Shown: in pieces, positions 36,601 to 43,435 of the stretch | Layout: every line of letters starts with the position of its first letter | Position numbering within the stretch: position 1 is the first letter of the stretch | Source: Zunongwangia atlantica 22II14-10F7 | Lineage (GTDB): Bacteria; Bacteroidota; Bacteroidia; Flavobacteriales; Flavobacteriaceae | Direction: 5' to 3' | Length of the DNA stretch: 64,000 nt | Assembly (NCBI RefSeq): GCF_002094855.1 | Contig: NZ_ARYN01000004.1 | Coordinates: 62,001-126,000, forward strand | Notes under the pieces: model-generated | Databases searched by the model: none | The model's input: the letters and a program-made list of their open reading frames with translations, nothing else | Told to the model about the DNA's origin: nothing | Position numbers and translations under genes: made by a program

Positions 36601-38111
36601 TTCCTTATCTAAATGTAGATCTCGATTTATTAAATCAGGCTCAGGTTAATTTAACGCAGCAACGATTTGTATTTGATAATGTAGATATTCAGGATACAAA
36701 ATATAAAACACGAGGCGTTTTAGACGGTAGTATTTCTCACGAAAATTTTACCGAATGGTTTTTAGATCTGGGAATTACCACAGATCGGTTACTGGTTTTA
36801 GATACTGAAGCCGAAGAAGATGCGCTTTACTACGGAACAGCTTTTATTAGTGGTGATGCTACGATTGAAGGGCCAACAGATCAATTAGTGATCGAGGTTA
36901 ACGCTACGACCGAAGAAGGTACTATTTTTAAGATTCCACTTAGTGATGAAGAATCTGTAGGAGATAATTCTTATATCCACTTTTTAACTCCCGAAGAAAA
37001 AGCCGCCCGCGCAGCCGGTGAAGAAATTGAAATCCCTGAAGTGAAAGGAATAGAACTGGTATTCGATTTAGATGTTACCAGAGATGCTGAAGTAGAAGTG
37101 GTGATCGATCAAACCAGCGGAAGTACTTTAAGAGGCCGTGGTGCTGGGAATTTACTGTTAGAGATTAATACCAACGGTAAATTTAATATGTGGGGAGATT
37201 TTATTGTTTACGAAGGTGTTTATAATTTTAAATACGCCGGACTGGTACAAAAAGTCTTTAACGTAAGATCTGGTGGAAGTATAAACTGGGACGGGAATCC
37301 ATTACGGGCAGAATTAGATGTTAGCGCGGTTTATTCTTTAAATGCCAATCCTGCGGTATTATTAGAAAACCCGTCTATAAATCGTAAAATTCCGGTAGAT
37401 GTGGTTATTAATTTACAGGGACAGGTAATTCAGCCAGAGATCAATTTTGATATTCAGTTTCCAACGGCAAGCTCTGTAGTAAGATCTGAATTAGAATATC
37501 GAATGGATGATAGGGCAAGCCGAGAACTTCAGGCTTTATTTTTAGTGACTCAAAATGCCTTTTATAGCGAATTTGGTTTACGACAAACCGCCATTACCGG
37601 AACTTTGGCAGAAAGAGCTTCAAGCATTGTAAATGATATTTTTGCAGATGAAGATGGTAAGTTTCAGGTAGGGGTAAATTATGTTCAGGGAGATCGTACG
37701 CCAGATCAACAAACGGTAGACAGATTTGGTTTAACATTAAGTACGCAGATTAGTGAGCGAGTGTTAATTAACGGGCAGGTTGGTGTACCAATTGGCGGGA
37801 CAACCGAATCTGTAATTGTTGGAGATTTGGAGATCGATTTTCTATTAAATGAAGATGGATCTTTACGAGCTACCGTTTTTAACCGTGAGAATAATATTCA
37901 GTTTATAGGTGAAGAAATAGGGTTTACACAAGGAGTGGGACTTTCTTACTCGGTAGATTTTGATACTTTTAAAGAGTTAATAAGGAAAATAACCAATAAA
38001 GAATTAGAGGTTGAAAATACGCAACAGCCTAAGCAAGAGAAGATAGAGTCAAAAAATTCTTTAGCCCCCGATTATATTAATTTCCCCGAGGAAGATGGAG
38101 AGATAGAATGA
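33690..38111 (+). CDS. tamB: Translocation/assembly module protein TamB
   Basis: A protein of at least 1473 residues. An N-terminal signal-anchor helix is followed by a very long repetitive beta-rich region, and the C-terminal DUF490/TamB domain includes NLLLEINTNGKFNMWGDFIVYEGVYNFKYAG and SVVRSELEYRMDDRASRELQAL. TamB-like proteins bridge the inner and outer membrane and are linked to phospholipid transport and outer-membrane protein assembly. The annotated start is a TTG. In-frame codons upstream (KKFWKILTRT) would complete the usual basic N-terminus but offer no ATG. Confidence 0.92.
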   Translation: MVGLLLLFILLLVVFSIPAVQTSLAEKLTKTLREKNDVNIEIGRVSLSYFGDVQINEIFIEDHHQDTLIYTKELRTSLLSIGNLINNSPNLGKTTLQQFKMRMRRYEGEDLDNMGVFISKLSSDTTSSSKPFTLSVSNLQVLDGKYSFIDENNKYPEIIKFDKLGINADDFTVEGSEIRAVINLIRAHDRRGMQINRLSTNFLYNPTDMRLDDLEIITDHSEIYANIDFDYEEGDFGDFFNKVKINANFNESQVSSTDLQVFYDAFGEDEMLNLTTNLNGTLNDLQLNDLQLFGLDRSAVYGDLNLKGAFTGVAEDFELSGTLRNFSSNYYDLVNFLPGILQGKLPQELSSFGSVRVIGNTRITSSSVAMDIDLSSQLGSATADLDFINLNDGDNAGYSGNLKVKDFNIGRLLKNKQVGKTSFNLDIKGTGFTADNLNTQLRGQISKLGFKGYNYSNIRVIGNMRAPVFNGNLAINDPNLRMEFNGLADLSSEINNYDFESSVAYADLYKMNIINRDTISIFKGDVIMNMEGTSIDDAVGEILLLNTSYENPMDLYRFDDFSIKSSFAGNVRTIEVNSPDVISGQMKGRFNLSELQALFQNSIGSIYTNYEPNVITNNQYMEFDFDIYNKIVEVFYPDLTLSPNTFLRGRVESDESEFKLNFRSPRIDLFNNMFQEVNLQVDNTNPIYNTYFEADSVATGTYNFSEFSFINVTQRDTLFIRSEFKGGKYDRDVFNLNLFHTINKENQSVVGIQRSDLTFKENTWYINQNRNKNNKFVFENSFRDITIDSLVMNHGSEEIRLSGVVRDSTYKDLNMEFSNVDLYKITPEIDSLDIGGRLNGKLDVLQEKGAYYPNTSMLIDSLKINKILLGNMKLDVSGNENLTNYTVNASLQKEEVESLLAIGDINVEGDQPTIDLNIDLQKLNMAAFSPLGGEVLSNIRGYASGSATLTGDYKNPDFGGSLRLNNAGLTIPYLNVDLDLLNQAQVNLTQQRFVFDNVDIQDTKYKTRGVLDGSISHENFTEWFLDLGITTDRLLVLDTEAEEDALYYGTAFISGDATIEGPTDQLVIEVNATTEEGTIFKIPLSDEESVGDNSYIHFLTPEEKAARAAGEEIEIPEVKGIELVFDLDVTRDAEVEVVIDQTSGSTLRGRGAGNLLLEINTNGKFNMWGDFIVYEGVYNFKYAGLVQKVFNVRSGGSINWDGNPLRAELDVSAVYSLNANPAVLLENPSINRKIPVDVVINLQGQVIQPEINFDIQFPTASSVVRSELEYRMDDRASRELQALFLVTQNAFYSEFGLRQTAITGTLAERASSIVNDIFADEDGKFQVGVNYVQGDRTPDQQTVDRFGLTLSTQISERVLINGQVGVPIGGTTESVIVGDLEIDFLLNEDGSLRATVFNRENNIQFIGEEIGFTQGVGLSYSVDFDTFKELIRKITNKELEVENTQQPKQEKIESKNSLAPDYINFPEEDGEIE

Positions 38112-38207
38112 TGTTAAAAAATTAGCATTTAAAGCTAATTTAATCACCGTTTAGCTTACTATTTTCAGCTATACTTCGTAATTTTACAATTCAAATTTTG
38201 AATACCT

Positions 38208-39194
38208 ATGAGTAAAAAAATTAAACGAATTGGGGTGATAACTTCGGGAGGAGATGCTCCAGGAATGAATGCTGCTATTCGAGCTGTTGTAAGGGCATGC
38301 TCTTATTATCACATTAGCTGTTATGGATTTTATAACGGATATAACGGATTAATCAATGGGAATTTTGAGGAACTTGATGCTCGTAGTGTACGAAATATAA
38401 TAAATAGAGGTGGTACGTTTTTAAAAACTGCCCGCTCTAAAGAATTTAGAACAAAAGAAGGAAGAGCAAAAGCTTACGAAGTATTAAAAAATGAAGAAAT
38501 AGATGCTTTAGTACTTATTGGTGGTGATGGAACTTTTGCTGGAGGACAAATTTTTAGTCATGAATACGATATTCCGGTTATTGGTGTACCTGGAACTATA
38601 GATAACGATATTTACGGAACTTCACATACAATTGGCTATGATACTGCTTTAAATACAGTAGTAGAAGCTATTGATAAAATTAGAGATACGGCGAGCTCGC
38701 ACGATAGATTATTCTTTATTGAAGTTATGGGGCGTGATGCCGGTTTTATCGCTTTAAATACCGGTATTGGAGCAGGAGCTGAAGAAATTTTAATTCCTGA
38801 AGAAGATTTAGGTTTAGATCGATTATTAGATTCTTTAGAGAAAAGTAGAAGATCTGGAAAAAGTTCTAGTATCGTTATTGTTTCTGAAGGAGATAAAATT
38901 GGTAAAAATGTATTTCAATTAGCAGATTATGTTACCCAGAATTTACCATATTACGATGCTAAAGTAACGGTATTGGGGCATATTCAGCGAGGTGGGACTC
39001 CGTCGTGTTTTGATCGCGTACTTGCCAGTAGAATGTCTGTTAAAGCGGTAGAATTATTATTAGACGGGCAAAAGAATGTAATGGTGGGGCTAAAAGATGA
39101 TGATATCATCACCTGTCCTTTAGATAATGTAATTCACGAAAAGCCAAATATTAACAAAGACTTACTAAGAATTTCTGAAATTCTTTCTACCTAA
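38208..39194 (+). CDS. pfkA: ATP-dependent 6-phosphofructokinase
   Basis: A 328-residue enzyme of glycolysis: fructose 6-phosphate plus ATP gives fructose 1,6-bisphosphate. It has GVITSGGDAPGMNAAIR, IGGDGTFAGG, GVPGTIDNDIYGTSHTIGYDTALNT (catalytic Asp of TIDND), EVMGRDAGFIAL and LGHIQRGGTPSCFDR. The Gly in GGDGT indicates an ATP rather than a pyrophosphate enzyme. It lies eleven bases upstream of mgsA, so the two are co-transcribed. Confidence 0.96.
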   Translation: MSKKIKRIGVITSGGDAPGMNAAIRAVVRACSYYHISCYGFYNGYNGLINGNFEELDARSVRNIINRGGTFLKTARSKEFRTKEGRAKAYEVLKNEEIDALVLIGGDGTFAGGQIFSHEYDIPVIGVPGTIDNDIYGTSHTIGYDTALNTVVEAIDKIRDTASSHDRLFFIEVMGRDAGFIALNTGIGAGAEEILIPEEDLGLDRLLDSLEKSRRSGKSSSIVIVSEGDKIGKNVFQLADYVTQNLPYYDAKVTVLGHIQRGGTPSCFDRVLASRMSVKAVELLLDGQKNVMVGLKDDDIITCPLDNVIHEKPNINKDLLRISEILST

Positions 39195-39204
39195 TATTTA
39201 TTGA

Positions 39205-39570
39205 ATGAAGACTATCGCGATAATTGCCCATAATGGTAAGAAAGCTGAAATGGTACAGTTCTTAAACGAATACCGTAGTGTTTTAGAATCGAAAGAAATA
39301 AAATTAATATCTACCGGAACAACGGGAAGCAAGGCTGAAACTGCAGGATTTGACGTTGAAAAATTATTATCAGGTCCGCTTGGTGGTGATGCTCAAATTG
39401 CAAGCCGATTAGTAGAAGGTAAGGTGAATATGGTGGTTTTTTTTAGAGACCCCATGGATAAGCATCCGCACGAACCAGATATCTTTATGCTTATGAGATT
39501 GTGTGACGTGCATAACATTCCGCTGGCAACAAATCCGGCGACAGCCAAACTATTAATAGAGGCATTTTAA
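39205..39570 (+). CDS. mgsA: Methylglyoxal synthase
   Basis: A 121-residue enzyme that turns dihydroxyacetone phosphate into methylglyoxal and phosphate. It has IAIIAHNGKKAEMVQF, STGTTGS, LLSGPLGGDAQIASRL with the catalytic Asp, FFRDPMDKHPHEPDI and NIPLATNPATA. Pairing with pfkA suggests a controlled overflow route for triose phosphate when phosphate is short. Length and motifs are complete. A strong terminator follows. Confidence 0.95.
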   Translation: MKTIAIIAHNGKKAEMVQFLNEYRSVLESKEIKLISTGTTGSKAETAGFDVEKLLSGPLGGDAQIASRLVEGKVNMVVFFRDPMDKHPHEPDIFMLMRLCDVHNIPLATNPATAKLLIEAF

Positions 39571-39576
39571 AAATAA

Positions 39577-39608
39577 AAAAAGCTCATAGTTTCTACTATG
39601 AGCTTTTT
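39577..39608 (+). terminator. Terminator of pfkA-mgsA
   Basis: AAAGCTCATAGT, a TTCT loop and ACTATGAGCTTTTTT form a twelve-base stem with a T run, seven bases after the mgsA stop. The preceding A run also lets it act for the opposite strand. Confidence 0.88.
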
Positions 39609-39638
39609 TATTGGTACGGCTAAATTATATAATACCTA

Positions 39639-39690
39639 AAGGCTTGCCTCGAAATTAAAAATTTGTTTCCAACGAATGCCTCGAGGTAGT
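39639..39690 (+). repeat. Dispersed intergenic repeat, copy C
   Basis: Contains AAGGCTTGCCTCGAAATTAAAAA, a short variable part, then CCAACGAATGCCTCGAGG. It matches the core of the copies near 3653, 62461 and 63097. It lies between the convergent mgsA and nucleotidase genes. Confidence 0.7.
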
Positions 39691-39716
39691 GCACTGTTAC
39701 TTTATTATGGCAAGTA

Positions 39717-40253
39717 TTATTCTGTAGAGATATCAAAAAATGCGAGAACATCGCCCCAGTTTTTTGCTCTAGAATGATTTTTTACACGCACATTATGAAA
39801 AGCTTCAAACAGTAGCGTTTCACCTTTAAACGGATCTAAATTTTTAGGATGATCATCAATCATATAATTGGTATTGATGATGTGTTTATTTCCGCATAAT
39901 ACAATATTTCGCCAGTCTATAAAAGGGAAATGCAGCTGTAACCAGTTTCTTTTTTCAATTAAACTACTAGGGAATTCCATTGCGGCAGATACCACATAAA
40001 CATCGTATCTTTCCTGTAATTTTTTAATAGCTTCAATCGCTCCATCCATTACCGGAACAGTCTCAAAAAAGCCAGGTGTATTAGCATATTTTTTAATAAT
40101 ACCTTTTACAGGAAATGCTTTAGATTCAGATTTACCTTTTAAATCTTCGTATGTTAATGTATCCTGATATTCTTTATTAAACCGATTAAGAAAATGTGTT
40201 TCTACATCTGCCATAACGCCATCCATATCGATAGCAATGGATTCTTTTTTCAT
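39717..40253 (-). CDS. 5'(3')-deoxyribonucleotidase, NT5C type
   Basis: A 178-residue HAD-superfamily phosphatase. The nucleophile motif DMDGVMADVE is at residues 9-18, VVSAAMEFPSS carries motif II, NYMIDDHPKNLDPF carries motif IV, and GETLLFEAFHN closes the domain. NT5C-type enzymes dephosphorylate deoxynucleoside monophosphates and so help balance dNTP pools. It stands alone between convergent and same-strand neighbours. Confidence 0.88.
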   Translation of the reverse strand: MKKESIAIDMDGVMADVETHFLNRFNKEYQDTLTYEDLKGKSESKAFPVKGIIKKYANTPGFFETVPVMDGAIEAIKKLQERYDVYVVSAAMEFPSSLIEKRNWLQLHFPFIDWRNIVLCGNKHIINTNYMIDDHPKNLDPFKGETLLFEAFHNVRVKNHSRAKNWGDVLAFFDISTE

Positions 40254-40280
40254 TCAAATTTTTTTGGCAATGTACGAAAG

Positions 40281-41168
40281 CTAGAAACTTCCCACAACAC
40301 CAATTGTACCGGCTCCCATTTGAAGGCGCCAGCTAATTTTTGTTTCTTTTCTAAGCTCTGGATTTTTACGCAATAGCGTTTGTTGATCCAGATATTTATC
40401 TACAGAATCTACAACAGCAATAGTAAGGGCCATACTTAATGCAACATCGGTTAACCAGTGAGCACCGCGCCATAATCTGGAGACAGGAGAAACAAGTCCG
40501 CCAAGGTATAAACCAGCTTTAACCCAGGGACTTTCAAACTGTTTACTTAAGGCGTAAAAAGTGGTAAAAGACAATATCGTGTGCCCAGAAGGGAAAGAGT
40601 GATAGGTGCCTTCTTTAGAAAAAGGTTTAAAAGATAATCTATTTCTACCATCACCTGGTCTTGCTCTACCTGCAATATTTTTAGAAACTGTTTGTATTAA
40701 ACCTGCGGCGCTGGCTGCAGAAATCATTAATATACCTGTTCTTCTAATTTTTGGATTTTTTGTTAATAGTCCGGTTAAATAAATCGCTCCGGTAACCCCA
40801 TAATTGTTTTGTGGGCTACCAAAATACCAGCCAAATTCCTGAATTACACCGGGCACATGCTCTTCCTGGCGACGAAAAAATTCATAAGCTTCCTGATCCA
40901 TTAAGTTTAGTCCTGTAGCCCCAATAGCAACTCCAAGAAATAATCCTATATCATCATCTTCCCATTGAAAGGGTCTAGAATAGGTATATTTTAATCCGCC
41001 AAACATTAACTCGGCATCACCTTTTAAGGTTTCCCAGGTTGTAGCATCTGGATTATTAAATTCAGGATTAAAAATAGGAGTTCCTTCCTGAGCGTTTATA
41101 CTATTTACAGTAAAAAGAAAGACTAAGCTGTGAACGAGGAGCTTTAGAGTAAAGCTTTTCAATTTCAT
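40281..41168 (-). CDS. PAP2-family phosphatase, exported
   Basis: A 295-residue protein with signal peptide (hydrophobic residues 7-25, cleavage after NAQ). All three PAP2 motifs are present: KNIAGRARP, SFPSGHTILSF and SRLWRGAHWLTD. The enzyme should remove phosphate from lipid phosphates such as phosphatidic acid or undecaprenyl pyrophosphate in the periplasm. It lies upstream of the nucleotidase gene on the same strand, with 27 bases between. Confidence 0.88.
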   Translation of the reverse strand: MKLKSFTLKLLVHSLVFLFTVNSINAQEGTPIFNPEFNNPDATTWETLKGDAELMFGGLKYTYSRPFQWEDDDIGLFLGVAIGATGLNLMDQEAYEFFRRQEEHVPGVIQEFGWYFGSPQNNYGVTGAIYLTGLLTKNPKIRRTGILMISAASAAGLIQTVSKNIAGRARPGDGRNRLSFKPFSKEGTYHSFPSGHTILSFTTFYALSKQFESPWVKAGLYLGGLVSPVSRLWRGAHWLTDVALSMALTIAVVDSVDKYLDQQTLLRKNPELRKETKISWRLQMGAGTIGVVGSF

Positions 41169-41363
41169 GCGTTTAAATTTTTTTGCAAAGAAATAGGTTT
41201 TACATAAAATAAACTTAGGATTAACTAAAAATTTGCATTGCAGTAAAGCTGAAATTATTCGGCTTTCTATGGAACTTAATAGGAAATATTAAGGGTTAAA
41301 TCTAAGCTTGAAACCTGTTAAATTCATAAAAATTACTAGATTGCTTAACAAATAAAGAACTAA

Positions 41364-42362
41364 ATGGCAAAATACGAGGCAAAAGAAGATCGATATCATA
41401 AAATGAAATATCGCCGCTGCGGTAAAAGCGGAATTAACTTACCAATGATTTCTTTGGGTTTGTGGCATAACTTTGGGGATGTAGACGATTTTGAAAAATC
41501 CAGAGCTATTTTAAGAACAGCTTTTGATAGCGGAATCACGCATTTTGATCTGGCCAATAATTATGGTCCGCCCTACGGAACGGCTGAAAAAAACTTTGGG
41601 AAAATTTTTGCCGAAGATTTTAAACAATATCGAGACGAACTTATTATTTCGTCTAAAGCGGGATACGATATGTGGCCTGGGCCGTATGGGAATTTTGGTT
41701 CAAGAAAATATTTAATCGCAAGCTTAGATCAATCTTTGCAAAGAATGGGATTGGATTATGTAGATGTTTTTTATCATCATCGTCCAGATCCAGATACGCC
41801 GCTAGAAGAAACAATGGGCGCTTTAGATCAAATAGTACGTAGCGGTAAGGCGTTATACGTTGGTGTTTCTAATTATCCATCAGATAGAACAGCGAAAGCA
41901 GCAGCCATTCTTAAAGAGATGGGAACACCTTTTTTAATTCATCAGCCACGATACAATATGATAGATCGTTGGGTTGAAGAAGACAAGCTTTTAGATACGC
42001 TTGAAAAAGTAGGCGTTGGTAGTATTGTATTTTCACCCTTGCAGCAGGGAATTTTAACCGATAAATATCTACATGGAATTCCTGAAAACTCTCGTGCAGC
42101 TTTAGAAAGTGGTCATCTTCAAAAAAATCAAATTACGCCTGAAGTAGTAGCGCAGGTGCAACAACTAAATGAAATTGCAGCGAATAGAGATCAAACTTTA
42201 GCACAAATGGCTGTTGCCTGGTTATTAAAAGACAAAAGAGTAACTTCAGTGTTAGTAGGAGTAAGTAAAGTAAAGCAGTTGGAAGATAATATTGCAGCTT
42301 TAGATAATTTAGAATTTTCTTCGGCAGAATTAGAGAAGATTGAAAATATTCTTCAAAAATAA
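41364..42362 (+). CDS. Aldo/keto reductase, YghZ/Gpr-like
   Basis: A 332-residue TIM-barrel oxidoreductase. Visible are GLWHNFGDVDDFEKSRAILRTAFDSGITHFDLANNYGPPYGTAEKNFG (catalytic Asp and Tyr), ISSKAGYDMWPGPYG (catalytic Lys), YVDVFYHHRPDPDTPLEETMGAL (catalytic His) and VLVGVSKVKQLEDNI. The long N-terminal MKYRRCGKSGINLP is typical of the L-glyceraldehyde 3-phosphate reductase branch, which also reduces methylglyoxal. A terminator follows. Confidence 0.9.
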   Translation: MAKYEAKEDRYHKMKYRRCGKSGINLPMISLGLWHNFGDVDDFEKSRAILRTAFDSGITHFDLANNYGPPYGTAEKNFGKIFAEDFKQYRDELIISSKAGYDMWPGPYGNFGSRKYLIASLDQSLQRMGLDYVDVFYHHRPDPDTPLEETMGALDQIVRSGKALYVGVSNYPSDRTAKAAAILKEMGTPFLIHQPRYNMIDRWVEEDKLLDTLEKVGVGSIVFSPLQQGILTDKYLHGIPENSRAALESGHLQKNQITPEVVAQVQQLNEIAANRDQTLAQMAVAWLLKDKRVTSVLVGVSKVKQLEDNIAALDNLEFSSAELEKIENILQK

Positions 42363-42370
42363 TTATAGTG

Positions 42371-42402
42371 AAAAACCTCGAATATCGATTCGAGGTTTTT
42401 TA
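42371..42402 (+). terminator. Terminator of the aldo/keto reductase gene
   Basis: AAAAACCTCGAAT, ATCG loop, ATTCGAGGTTTTTT: a thirteen-base perfect stem with a T run, eight bases after the stop codon. Confidence 0.9.
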
Positions 42403-42472
42403 GTTGATTTTGGAGTATATTGGAGGTGAAATTATATAAAAATCGACGTGATTTTCAACCAAAACAAGCATT

Positions 42473-42937
42473 ATGAAAAAGCTACAATATCAAAAACTGA
42501 TTAATGCACCGGCAGAAAAAGTTTATAAAACAATGTTAGGGCTTGAAAATATCGAAACTTACCAACAATGGACGGCGGAATTTAATCCAACTTCTACTTA
42601 TGAAGGAAGTTGGGAAAAAGGATCAAAAATCTATTTTGTTGGGGTAGACGAAAATGGAAAACGCGGCGGAATGGTTTCTGAAATTTCTGAAAATATACCT
42701 TTTCGCTTCGTGTCTATTCGACATTATGGTATTTTGGATGGTGAAAACGAGATAACTGAAGGTGCAGAGGTTGAAAAATGGGCAGGCGGACTAGAAAATT
42801 ATTCTTTCATTGAAAATGATAACAAAACAACGGTAATGGTAGAGACAGATGCAGCAGAAGAATATCTGGATTATTTTGATAATACCTGGGATAAGGCACT
42901 AAATAAACTGAAAGAAATCACAGAAAAAAAGGGTTGA
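42473..42937 (+). CDS. SRPBCC/START-like domain protein
   Basis: A 154-residue protein of the polyketide-cyclase/AHSA1-like superfamily. It starts LQYQKLINAPAEKVYKTML, continues with WTAEFNPTSTYEGSWEKGSKIYFVG and GGMVSEISENIPFRFVSIRHYG, and ends in a helix WDKALNKLKEIT. These are the helix-grip elements of the fold, which forms a pocket for a hydrophobic ligand. The ligand is unknown. It is a single-gene unit with its own terminator. Confidence 0.85.
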   Translation: MKKLQYQKLINAPAEKVYKTMLGLENIETYQQWTAEFNPTSTYEGSWEKGSKIYFVGVDENGKRGGMVSEISENIPFRFVSIRHYGILDGENEITEGAEVEKWAGGLENYSFIENDNKTTVMVETDAAEEYLDYFDNTWDKALNKLKEITEKKG

Positions 42938-42948
42938 GAATAACTAAT

Positions 42949-42994
42949 ATCGGCTATACATAATTACTAAAACTGGGAATTACGTATAGCCGAT
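42949..42994 (+). terminator. Terminator between the SRPBCC and RidA genes
   Basis: ATCGGCTATAC and GTATAGCCGAT pair, extended by TAATT/AATTA across one mismatch, followed by TTTATA. It lies between convergent genes and could serve both strands. Confidence 0.75.
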
Positions 42995-43032
42995 TTTATA
43001 TAATTTAAGAAGTAATTTTATTCCTTATAAAT

Positions 43033-43419
43033 TTAGTCGATCACTGCAATCGCGCTAATTTCTACATTTACAAATTTTGGAAGATTGGCAACTTCTACAG
43101 TTTCTCTTGCGGGAGCAGTTTCAGCCTGAAAATAAGTGCCGTAGATTTCGTTAATCTTACCAAAGTTATTCATGTCGCTAATAAAAATCGATGTTTTAAT
43201 TACGTTTTCAAAAGTACATTTAGCTTCAGCAAGAATAGCTTTTAAGTTTTCCATTACAAGTTTGGTCTCGGTTTCAAGATCGCCAGTTTCTAATTCTCCA
43301 GTTGCAGGATTAATGGCAATTTGGCCTGAAATAAAAACCATATTTCCGGTTTTTACAGCTTGATTATATGGCCCAATAGGAGCAGGGGCTTTGTCTGTTT
43401 TAATAATTTCTTTATTCAT
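43033..43419 (-). CDS. RidA family enamine/imine deaminase
   Basis: A 128-residue member of the RidA/YjgF/UK114 family. It has APAPIGPYNQAVKTGNMVFISGQI, MENLKAILAEAKCTFENVIKTSIFISDMNNFGKINEIYGTYF, and the arginine signature PARETVEVANLPKFVNVEISAIA. RidA hydrolyses reactive enamine intermediates made by pyridoxal-phosphate enzymes. It lies 16 bases downstream of lptD on the same strand. Confidence 0.94.
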   Translation of the reverse strand: MNKEIIKTDKAPAPIGPYNQAVKTGNMVFISGQIAINPATGELETGDLETETKLVMENLKAILAEAKCTFENVIKTSIFISDMNNFGKINEIYGTYFQAETAPARETVEVANLPKFVNVEISAIAVID

Positions 43420-43435
43420 AATTTAGGTATTTGGT

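Noticed and set aside
4004-38000. Many antisense reading frames of 60-130 codons inside large genes
   Set aside because: They lie opposite well-supported genes and have no start context, domain or composition of their own; treated as shadows.
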